Source of the DNA: Fennellomyces sp. T-0311
Taxonomy: Eukaryota; Mucoromycota; Mucoromycetes; Mucorales; Lichtheimiaceae
DNA length: 64,000 nt
Direction of reading: 5' to 3'
NCBI GenBank assembly: GCA_025266875.1
Contig: JALLLT010000071.1
Span: 56,336-120,335 of the forward strand
The position numbers and the translations under genes are program-made. The notes beneath the pieces were generated by a model. It saw nothing but the letters and a program-made list of their open reading frames with translations. It had not been told where the DNA came from and made no database searches. Every line of letters starts with the position of its first letter. Positions within the stretch are counted from its first letter, which is position 1. Shown here one piece after another: positions 1 through 9,240 of this stretch.

Positions 1-3000
1 TATCACACAGGAGATTAGACTTTGCCGACCTTTTTTTTTATATAAAAAAAGAAAAAGAAGCAGGACAACCGATCCAAGGACAAGAACGTTCAGCTTTATT
101 GCAGTCACAACGCACCGTAAGTAGCTTCATGTGATACCTTTTTAAGCTATTGCGCGCAGCACTCAACTCTTTTAGTGTAGGGGCAGTCTGTGATGAATCC
201 GCTTCGCTTCAACTTTGTCTTGTCATTGGATTACCAGCACCGGGCATTCCTGAATAATTAATGTCCCTGAACAAACGAGTTTGCTTCGCAGACTTGGTGT
301 AACGCTGCCCAGAACGTTGGTCCGCAATTTCTGAGGCGGACTCAACACGAGAGTCTCCAGTTGCGACCTGATGGACCACGCGTGATAAAGTGACTATCGA
401 GTCGGCTGGACGTCATCGTAACGGACACGCTACTCATCATCCACTGCAGAATGATGATCGCGTTTGATAGTGAGTGCTATGGAGAAAGCCAGTACGCTAA
501 ACGCAGTTGTGCATGGCCATTGTTAGAGGAACGAGCCTTTGCAACAGGCTTGTTGACCACATGCAATGCGTGTTTTTGTTCGATAAGCTTCCTGTCTGCT
601 TTCAGTAAAAGTCACCTACATTATTGTTTGTTTCACATTGTTAATCACGACGATAGACTCTGGAACATAGATCCTCGGTATGTACTGAAATTTCTGCCCT
701 GAGTTAATTATATGAGCGCCGTGAAACGTGCGAGCTCTCGGTTTAACACGTAAGTTAGAGGAAAGAAACACGTATGATTGCTTGTCACACCATCCGTGAA
801 TTTCTTGCTCTCCTCATTTGTCTCCAGCCTGATTTCTTTGGTTAGACCAATTCGTCACATCCTTGTTTTTATACTGTCAAACCTTCAGACATTCCTATGA
901 GTATTGCACTCTCTGCTGTTATTTTTTTGGAAATTACTAAGAGATGTACGTGCCAGAAAATGTACTCCTAGTAAAGTAGCATGTGTAACGGGCATTCCTT
1001 TTCGAGACTATTACGAATTAAAGCCAACGAAGAGTAATACGTATGTGAGCTACGCAAGCATAAATGTGACCCATGTTGCATTTACTACACTTCCTCCACT
1101 CCTAATTTACGTATTCCCGTATTTTCTTTGAAGCATAATGCATGTATGGCAAATAAAAAAGATAAAAGTAAAGCGGTGCTAAACGAAGCAGTTCTTATCT
1201 ATAAAGGCCATCTGTCAACGCCAAATAAAAAGGTTTATCCTGACACAGTTCAACTGCCGCCGAACTTGTTTGACCAATATACGACGCGACATAAGTATCG
1301 AATTTCTTCCTTTAATGCACTGATTGGCGGCGGCAGAGTTTACTACTTGTCACCCGTGGTGCGCTCTTTCACGCCTGCTTATGAAAGATACTGAGCTTTT
1401 GCTCTCTTTACCACTTCTCTTTTCTACCATTCCTATTATCTGCTGTCTACTGTTCCTATTACACTACTACCAGTCATATTCAGCTTACCATTTCTTCTAT
1501 TATCATGTCACTCGCTATCTTGACGGTCGCATTTATAAAGCTTGCGGTCATATAACAAGCTGCTACAGAAGGATACAAACTCAAGAGATGCTGTGGAACG
1601 ACTGCTGGTGCTATTACTGCACGGGGGACTACTGCGCCGGAAACTTTTCTTCTGCGTTTTTCACGTTATATCGGGAAACTGTTTGGTCCTTGCAACGATG
1701 AACAACCCAGAATACCAAAGGAAGTTGCCGTGACAACAAGGCAAGAGCTGCACGAGGAGATCATTGGAAGTGGTTGTCATTAAAAGGACTTTGAAGAGAT
1801 ATTCATTTGTATATTCGAGACAGTAGATAGCTGTCCTCGTTTTCTTATTCCCAATATTTGATCATTTCTTGTTGCTATGTTACGCGTAATAGTATCACCC
1901 AAGTAGCATTGGCGATGAACAATGTGTTGGTACAAAGAGTATGTGAAATACGAATTTCTGGATTCTTCGCCAAAGCGTCTAGGCAAGTCAATCTAGGCGT
2001 TCATATCGTGGGTACATGCAATTGCCAAGCCAGAGTACGGTCCCACATTAAAATAAAAGAGGCAATAGTTTCGTTATACAATTGCCAATCCAAAATATGA
2101 TGGAGCACCAGAAGGGTTGTGACGGGACAAGATGATGGTTGCTACGGTACTCACCAGCAATTCCTTACAGTACGTATGTATGTATATAACGTTTCCATGG
2201 ATACAGCAAGAGTACACTACATAAGCTGTATTCCAATCATCATACACTCGACGATAACAGCGAAGGTACCGGTCATGTTAGTCAAATACATAAACCTCGA
2301 TCCTTGGCGTGACGAATAGCAACAGAAAGCATAAGAATCTTCCGGACAATGTTTGGATTCATTGACAACCCATTACTAAAATTGAGAGCATTAGCTGCTT
2401 GATTATCGTTTGTATGTATCGAGAGACATTGCTGCGTACTTAAGATATACATACGTAGCAGCCTGGATGAGGTCTATGCGCTTGAACACATACAGTAATA
2501 CTCCACATCAATGGTTCAACATCAATTGCGTCTGAACTGTACTTGGAGAACTATATATCTGCATATTAGATCTAAAGAATTCTGCTGTTCGTTCCGCAAG
2601 AATAGGTACGGCGGAAGTAACCGGGCTGTCAGAGTTGGGCGTCCGCTACAGTGATGCATGGCGAAGACGAGCTTTATTTTTAGTGGCGAGTTTGTATAGT
2701 AATTCTCAATGAAATTGCTGATAAGTGCAACGGTGACGCACGAGAAACGCTGAGCATGCCGCAAGTTGCAAGTAGTTGTTGTGTAATTTCCACTCAATAT
2801 GTTGCAGAACGTGTACATTGTGATACGCGCAGATTACGGTGTAGATAGTTCATTTATAGGAACATGTAATCACCCGATGATAGTGCATAATGATCTATAT
2901 GCTGCCAATAGCTTCTTGGTGAAGTGCAAGTGTCCATTGTGCTATAAGGTCTCGAAGGACTAGATTTTAATACTCCGATATGATGACGTTCAATGTTTTT

Positions 3001-3259
3001 TAATCGAACCCGGCGCGCGCACTGTGTGGTGAAACAGCTGTGCTGGACCAAGGTAAAATACACCTAAATAAGAATTGGCGGCGTGCATCGATTAAACTAA
3101 ATAATGAGCAGTATATAAAACATGTCGTGGAACTCAAAGACCTGGGCGTGGGTGAAGAAATACTTCTCGGTGGTACGTTTTTCTCTCGACAATGCAACAA
3201 ACAGCGAGCGCGCAATCGAATAATCGGTTTCCTGTTAGAACCCTCTGTCTACCGACGGT
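1..3259. other. Gene-poor left flank
   Basis: No gene can be supported here. Short open stretches on the plus strand around 900-1400 and 1500-1800 read like protein in places (for example a lysine-rich segment near 1150-1390), but they switch frame, lack consistent splice signals and match no family I recognise. They may be remnants of a decayed gene. Confidence 0.4.
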
Positions 3260-3835
3260 ATGCCCGTTGTTGGCAAATTCCGTACACCTGCCGTCGCGTA
3301 AGTTAATGACCTAATCACACGATCGATCGATGCCAATATATGAAATAGCTCTCGGCCGGAGAAATACGTTTATCCCAAATCAGTAGCATCCAACGTTTCG
3401 GATAACTACTACTTCCAACGTGATGTTCGCCGAAACTATCCTCGTCTGGCCGTCTATACTCAAGGCAAGGTTGCTGGTTTGCTGGAAGGTGCCTCGGTTC
3501 AGGCTAGGTATATAACAAACTGTTGAATCAATCGGGAAAGCTAAAATTGATGTAGCCTTCCTCCTGCTGGTGCCGATGATCAACCCATTACTCCTGCCAA
3601 GGTCACCGAAGAGAAGCCTCTCGTCCAAGTCTTGAACAGCAAGCAATTGTATAGCCAACAAAACCTTGCCCCCACCCCCAACTGGGGTAAGAAGGTTGAA
3701 TGGGTTGAATCCATGGACTTTGTCCAACCTGGTGATCGTAAGTTGCCGTCTCTTCATCTTTGCAGTGCCAAGGCATTTAACGCGTCTTTTTTTTATATAG
3801 CCGAATTCCCCATGCGCTGCTACACCACCGTCTAG
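3260..3835 (+). CDS. Small probable mitochondrial protein, four exons (possibly a complex I accessory subunit)
   Basis: Exons are 3260-3297, 3349-3507, 3556-3737 and 3801-3835. The introns are 51, 48 and 63 bp, all GT-AG; the first has a CTAAT branch-like site. The summed exons are 414 nt, giving 137 residues that start MPVVGKFRTP and end PMRCYTTV. The core contains NYYFQRDVRRNYPRL and VYTQGKVAGLLEG, a compact conserved-looking segment rich in Arg and Tyr. The pattern reminds me of fungal accessory subunits of mitochondrial complex I (21-kDa type), but I cannot confirm that from memory. No longer reading frame covers the locus, so a simple ORF scan would miss it. Using an earlier acceptor in intron 3 (near 3764) would give a truncated protein, so the later one was chosen. 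The gene model is solid; the name is not. Confidence 0.75.
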
Positions 3836-4246
3836 ATTTTTCCTTCAAAAGTTATCATCAATAAACCATCGTTTGTCTGAGAAATACGAATTGTCTATTG
3901 TGGCGTTTAGGACGGACGCGACGGCCATCTATGCAGACTATAGCGAATAACTCGGGACAGACAGGTATTGTTATTCCGTAAAACACTCGTTGGGTTCACC
4001 TGCTTTTTTATCATCGTGCTCACAAAAAGCATCTAACCTCCTTGAATCGTTGGTACAGTCGAACTCCATCTTTTCGATTTGAAGCAAACGGTTACACATA
4101 TTAGAGAGCTTTAGGACTTTGCAAAATTGAGATTCTGAAAAAGGCACTTGTTATCTTGACAAACTACCTAACAGCTCAGTACTACAAAAAAAAAGTGGCC
4201 CAGCCTTCCTTTCACTTGCATCTTTTACTTCTTTATTCCCGCGGAA
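3836..4246. other. Spacer between the mitochondrial-type gene and the transposon nest
   Basis: No gene, terminal repeat or obvious motif was found. The left end of the PIF/Harbinger element probably lies here, but I could not identify its terminal inverted repeat. Confidence 0.3.
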
Positions 4247-5343
4247 ATGAATCACAAATTTGAAATTATTGACGAAACTGAACAATACTTTCATATGCAG
4301 CGTGCTAAAGACGCCACCGCAGAAGCAGCTGCACGTCAAACGCGCAACAGCGAGATCACATCTGAAGTATCTTAAATTTATGCACCTTGTTATTCACAAA
4401 TTATTTTGTACTTGTGTGCATAGGCTACTGCCCATATACAAGAATTCGTGCCAGTTGAAGACGATCCTGGATTTGACGAAGAGAATGTGACCCCCGTTGC
4501 ACAAGTAACCAAGGGCTAGAAGCAGAACAAAAAGAAAGTGGCAGAAGATGATAAGGCTATGACAAATATAACCGCGTCAGAAACACTCAACGAGTTGATC
4601 TTGAACCATGTGCTTGATGTCCAACCCTTTATACAAAAGTACAGAGACGTGCACACCCAGCGTGGCTTGAAGTGGCAGAAAGAGTCAACAAGAGTGCAGA
4701 AAAGCTTAAAAAAAGGTCTTATCATTGAGAAGGAAATCATCGATTTATACTGCAAACGCCAGTTCAATGCTTTGAAGAATAACAACGCGCTTCGCCTTAA
4801 ACGCTTGGTTGCGTCCAGCCTTCACCTTTCGAAGGAAAGGTTATAAGCCTCATTCAAATGGTATGTATAGCATTGATAACAAGTATATCTTACAGTTCAC
4901 AAACAAGAAGAAACAATACAATGGCATACGTGAACGATCAAAAGGCGAAAGTGGATCGTGAGAAGGCAGTAAAGGATAAAAAACAGGAGTGTAAATATCA
5001 GGCAGAGAAGGAGATGATAGCCGCCTCACTTGTTCATCATCGACAGGTCTATGAAGAGGGTAGCAGCAGCAGGAGCAGCAGCAGCAGCGCTAACCCTACT
5101 GCTCTTAAAAAAAGAAGAGCAATCCAAAAAATATGGCTGATGGTGCCGTTGCCAAAGAAATGAAGGAACTTGCCGAACTGCATACGTAAAACACACCGGC
5201 AACACGTGGAGGACGCCAAGGCAATGCAAGACTAGGTTGATAGCCTGGAAGCCGCAATTGCACCCCTAAACAGCATTATGGAAACGCAAGATGAGGTAAT
5301 CCAATACTTTTTCAACGCCTTGTATCCTCCACAGCAACAATAG
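4247..5343 (+). pseudogene. Decayed Myb/SANT-like DNA-binding partner of a PIF/Harbinger element
   Basis: The frame opens at ATG 4247 (MNHKFEIIDETEQYFHMQ...). It appears spliced once (donor after TCTGAA, acceptor TGCATAG near 4420), then hits an in-frame TAG at 4516. The same frame resumes and includes KWQKESTRVQKSLKKG and YCKRQFNALKNN, which resemble a Myb/SANT (trihelix) domain with the CKRQF..L signature. A serine run follows, then a coiled-coil-like tail (VDSLEAAIAPLNSIMETQ) ending at TAG 5343. Additional stops (TGA 5161, TAA 5187, TAG 5232) and frame changes break the 3' half. PIF/Harbinger elements normally encode a transposase and a Myb-like protein, and the transposase lies next door on the other strand, so this is most simply its dead partner. 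The family call is inference. Confidence 0.5.
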
Positions 5344-5702
5344 TACATGTAAAAATAAAAGCATAAATATGCCGATATAAGTATTCGTATTAGAATTAGT
5401 TGTTACGTTGTTGTGAAAGGAAATTGTTTGTGTGAAGTAAGTCTGTATGAAGCAGGGTCCACAAATAGAGAAATAGAAAGGTTGAGTTAACCAAATACAG
5501 ATGTAAGCTCCTGTCTTGGGCTTCTGAAAGGTATGATCAAGATAATTGAGGTCAGGTTAACTGCTTTATTTCATTTGATAATCTAGAGGTATTTACAGGC
5601 TTCTTTCTTCTAGGTTCTGAAAATATGACTGCGATAATAACAAGTCGTGCCGGAGGCACGTTGCTAATGGGAAAGGGCGTCTCGAATAGATCCGAGTGTA
5701 AG

Positions 5703-5895
5703 ATATCGATGTGCAAAACTCACAAGCATAATAGAGTATAAAGTGTTGTCCGTGTGAATCCGGGTAGAAGGGAAGATTGATATGTGCAAAACGCATATGT
5801 ATAATAGAATCATTGGTGTTGACCGTGAGTTCCGAGTAAAGAAGTAGATTGAGATGTGCAAAATGCACCAAGCAATAGAGTAGACAGCAGACCAA
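5703..5895. repeat. 72-73 bp tandem repeat, about 2.5 imperfect copies
   Basis: The motif GATRTGCAAAAYKCA recurs with GTGCAAA starting at 5711, 5784 and 5856, giving periods of 73 and 72 bp. The units are imperfect. The repeat lies in the 3' part of the PIF/Harbinger transposase frame and produces repeated ILHIS-type peptides there. Confidence 0.75.
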
Positions 5896-6283
5896 TGAAC
5901 ACGTGCTTGCTGTATATGTAATATGGTGCTACAGACAGAGAGACCAAACGGCAAAGGAAATTTGTTACAACGTTGACGGAATGCTTGATTTGCTTCACTA
6001 ATATACGCTTCTAGAGTGGAAGGTTGGATACAGAAGTATTTTGCTGATTGCCCTCCTCCCAAGCATACAATTATGTTCTTGAACAAGACGGCAATAGGAT
6101 AGTACATCCCAACTGGGCTCAAAAATATCTTTTGGTTCATTACGCAGTCAACAAATCCAAAAAGATTGGGTGTCCTTCCGAATTCCCATTCAACCGAGAT
6201 TCTGATCGTTGACATCTGTTGGTTTCGAATGGATTCAGGGCTAGTACGATCATCTACGGTGCTCGCTTAAGTATTTAAACATA

Positions 6284-6311
6284 ACGTCCGGCCGGAAAAA
6301 ATGTATACAAA
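6284..6311 (+). repeat. Left terminal inverted repeat of the Tc1/mariner element
   Basis: Matches the reverse complement of 8124-8151 over about 24 bases; the outer four bases (ACGT here, AAGA at the other end) differ. The palindromic CCGGCCGG block is at 6288-6295. Confidence 0.85.
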
Positions 6312-6513
6312 GTTTGATTGCTTATATCTTCATGGAATCACAGCCATTTTACATGAAACAAAAAAGATTTGATAGCCACGCAGTAAGATGATTTTATCAT
6401 TTGGTTTTTAATACTATTTGTCCTGTTATGCATGTTTGGTGGCTAGTAAAATAAAATTGATCAGTTTTTTTTTTCAAGAAATTTTTCGGAGATTGAGTAC
6501 CAACCTTCTTGCA

Positions 6514-7998
6514 TTAATTTTCAGTTTCAAGAGAGCTACCATCTTCTTCAACAACTGCCACAGAATGGACAGCGTTTCGCTGATGCTCATCATGATAATA
6601 TTTGCATTGAATGACCGTCTTTCTCCACAAAGATAAGAGGTCATTCGAATGCACTGCAGCAAACAGGCGGTACAGTCGATGTGCAAATTGAACCTCAGTA
6701 GTATTTGCTGGCTCTGGGTTGTATGCAATCTGCTGTTTGACAATGCCCCACAGGCCTTCAATCGGCTGCAGTTCACAATGATACGGAGGCGTTTTCATAA
6801 CTGTATGACCATATTTGCTGGCAATCTCATGCACAGCATAGGCAACAGGGTGCTCACTTCGTATTTCCTTGAGGCGTTCAAGAAGAACCCTCTTGGAAGG
6901 AAGTTTTCCAGGCTTTAGCGAAGGAGGCACTGTGTATTGGCTTTGTGAAAACCAGTCGCGGATATCCTGGACACGAGCGTTGCTGTTGGGAAGTGGGTCG
7001 ACTTTGCGGAAATGATACTTCGCACCATCCATATGGATGATGCATCCAGAAGGGAACCGTTCGCTAAGTTTTTCACAAAGTCTTTTAAAGAGCTTTTCGA
7101 ACAAACTTGCATTGAAGTTACCGTGGTAATCATGGTAATCTGGAGCGATATTGGCATCCTTTACACATTGTGGCAGATCGGCAAATGCTTGTGCAGTATT
7201 TTTTGTTGGGGGACGTCCACGCTTGCGCTTCATACCGACATTCTCTTCTTCTTGAACATGGGCTTTGCCTTTGACTGGCCAGATGATTGTATTTTCTTCA
7301 ACTAGCTCAGCCCTGAGACAATTGTTCTCCTTATAAACTGCAAAGGCACCAAACATTACCAACATCGGCTTACGCCCAGTTTGGTTGACGACAGTGTCTG
7401 GGACATAGTACGTCCGTCTGGCGTGATGGTCTAAGTGACAGTACGACTCATCAAGAAACACCTCCGGTTGGATAGGCAGCTCATTACGATTCAGATTGCT
7501 CAAGCGTCTTTCCAGATATGTCTTTCTGTAATTGACGATGGCTTCGCTGTCATGAAGAATATTTTGCCGTTTTCCCATCCCATAATGAAGTCCAGCAAGC
7601 TTCAAATCCTCTTTCATAACCGAGAGAGATGGCACATCAAATCCTTGGTTCTCGAGGTGCGTGCGGATACGTTTTGCTGTGGCTGGCTGACCGGTCTTGG
7701 TGCATTCCACAGTGAAATTTCGAATTTCATTGACATACTCATCCGAGAGTACCTTCCTTGGGCGACCTAGCTTCTTACTTTCATTTGGCAAATTCAGGTC
7801 ATTAGAAAGGGTAATGATTCGTCCCGCCGTTGTGTCCCCAATGCCAAAGAGGTCCTGCAACACCTTGCGCGGGGAGTCGTCGATATTGAAGTTTCCGAGT
7901 CTTCTGTGCTCACTTATGTATCGATGAGCGATAATAAATGAAGTCCATTCGTTTTTTGTAATGCGCGCTTGAGTGCGTTTTAATTCAGGTGATGCCAT
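6514..7998 (-). CDS. IS630/Tc1-type DDE transposase
   Basis: Single-exon gene of 494 residues. The frame is open slightly further upstream, but ATG 7998 (MASPELKRTQ) is the first true start. The N-terminal 100 residues are predicted helical DNA-binding (IGDTTAGRIITLS, then GRPRKV). The catalytic core shows EVFLDESYCHLD with Asp183, CIIHMDGAKYHF with Asp324 and PPYHCELQPIEGLWG with Glu414, the arrangement of the IS630-Tc1/mariner superfamily. A basic KRKRGRPP segment at about 257-264 looks like an AT-hook lodged between the first and second Asp. No frameshift or stop is visible. It acts on the terminal repeats of its own element and is on the same strand as the host transposase gene it interrupts. 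Confidence 0.92.
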   Translation of the reverse strand: MASPELKRTQARITKNEWTSFIIAHRYISEHRRLGNFNIDDSPRKVLQDLFGIGDTTAGRIITLSNDLNLPNESKKLGRPRKVLSDEYVNEIRNFTVECTKTGQPATAKRIRTHLENQGFDVPSLSVMKEDLKLAGLHYGMGKRQNILHDSEAIVNYRKTYLERRLSNLNRNELPIQPEVFLDESYCHLDHHARRTYYVPDTVVNQTGRKPMLVMFGAFAVYKENNCLRAELVEENTIIWPVKGKAHVQEEENVGMKRKRGRPPTKNTAQAFADLPQCVKDANIAPDYHDYHGNFNASLFEKLFKRLCEKLSERFPSGCIIHMDGAKYHFRKVDPLPNSNARVQDIRDWFSQSQYTVPPSLKPGKLPSKRVLLERLKEIRSEHPVAYAVHEIASKYGHTVMKTPPYHCELQPIEGLWGIVKQQIAYNPEPANTTEVQFAHRLYRLFAAVHSNDLLSLWRKTVIQCKYYHDEHQRNAVHSVAVVEEDGSSLETEN

Positions 7999-8123
7999 TG
8001 TATGCGATGAAATGTAGGTCAAACGAAAGCGAGACGTGTCAGGAACACGAAAATCGCAGTCTTAACGTAAAAAAATGACATCACGAGGAAGTTCTATTAA
8101 TGAGCACTTTTTGCACCCAAAAT

Positions 8124-8151
8124 TTTGTATACATTTTTTCCGGCCGGTCTT
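8124..8151 (-). repeat. Right terminal inverted repeat of the Tc1/mariner element
   Basis: Inverted copy of 6284-6311, with CCGGCCGG at 8140-8147, followed by TA at 8152-8153. Confidence 0.85.
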
Positions 8152-8904
8152 TAGTATGCTTATTGTACATTATAAAATTACATACCTCGAAGGACACAGA
8201 GAGGCGAACCCAAGTTTGGGTGAGGGCGGTATGCAAGATCACCATACACTATGTATTGCGGCCCATTATTAAAATTCAGTAAGTTCTCGAAGCGCTCAAG
8301 CAGACGAGATTCAGTAAGAAGATATCCATCATGATGAGCACCACAAACTGGGACATAAAGACATGCTGTTATACCATCAGGTGTGGTAAGAGCTTGAAAC
8401 TTTAGCGTGTGCTTATGCTGTAAAATAAATTAGCTACGTATTCAGTCGTTAGCAACGGTTATGCTGTTGAAATATTCACTACGGAAAATTTGACCCGGGA
8501 AGTCACTGAAAATCCCAAAATCACCCCTATTCACTGAAAAACCCGTCATTCCACTGGAAATCCTCCTGTCAATATTTACAGCAGAAAATTGTCCATTAAC
8601 TCTAAATTATGTAATGCAGTTCTTTTACATGGTTATCATGAAAAGGAATCCGTGTCTACGAGGCGTTTGGTTTTAGGCACTGACAATCCCGGGAAATCAC
8701 TGTATCATGCGACAACAGTGATTAAATTACTCCGCATATAAGTACCTCCCTATTTTGGATAACTTATTTCTCTTTCTCTGTCAAAAGTCTCGCTCTCTGT
8801 CAACGATTTGAATTGAAAATTTAATTACTGTTAATCCCTCATGTAAACACTTTTGTTCTAGTTTGCCGTTGAACTATTACTAAGGCTTAAACATTTAGTT
8901 TACA

Positions 8905-9129
8905 ATGACAGAACCCAGTGTCTCTGGCAATTTGCCCCGCACGAAGTTTCAGTGCGTATTCTGCCGTGAGATATTTTGGAAGCGCGATGTCAACGAAAAA
9001 AAACACATGTCACTGTGCATTGCAAATTCTGAGCAAGAAGAACAGGATTTCAACACAACAGTCGAACGGGTGAGAAAGCGATTGAAGCAGAACTCGTGCG
9101 ACGGTGTTGACAGGTACGAATACGTATGA
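8905..9129 (+). CDS. Upstream zinc-finger-like exon of the CACTA transposase (probable)
   Basis: Open from ATG 8905 for 74 codons, with CVFCREIF and a following H...C pair, resembling a small C2HC/BED-type finger found at the N-terminus of many transposases. A donor at 9112 (GTACGA) and acceptor near 9165 would add SYESMQYSQEPQEAI, but I could not connect the frame cleanly to the main frame starting at 9241. It may be exon 1 of that gene or a separate small protein. Confidence 0.45.
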   Translation: MTEPSVSGNLPRTKFQCVFCREIFWKRDVNEKKHMSLCIANSEQEEQDFNTTVERVRKRLKQNSCDGVDRYEYV

Positions 9130-9240
9130 ATTCGAGAATTAATCCGCTAATAGTTTTAATGACAGTTATGAAAGTATGCAATACTCACAAGAGCCACAGG
9201 AGGCCATAAGGTATGTGCTAATCGTCAGGTAGTATTCAAA

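Larger units (their letters stand above)
6284..8151 (-). mobile_element. Tc1/mariner-superfamily (IS630-like) transposon with intact transposase, flanked by TA
   Basis: Inverted terminal repeats at 6284-6311 and 8124-8151 share CCGGCCGG followed by six A and TGTATACAAA; only the outermost four bases differ. TA dinucleotides at 6282-6283 and 8152-8153 match the TA target duplication of the superfamily. The element is about 1,868 bp and contains one uninterrupted transposase gene. It sits inside an intron of the surrounding PIF/Harbinger transposase gene; removing it plus one TA leaves a 50-bp intron. Near-identical termini and an open transposase suggest a recent insertion. Confidence 0.9.

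Noticed and set aside
3345..3362. CGGCCGG string as a further Tc1-type end
   Set aside because: It lies in exon 2 of the small mitochondrial-type gene and lacks the A-run and TGTATACAAA that follow in the real ends.
5664..6215. Minus-strand open frame taken as a separate short transposase
   Set aside because: It is the last exon of the interrupted PIF/Harbinger gene; phase and motif order join it to 8186-8417.
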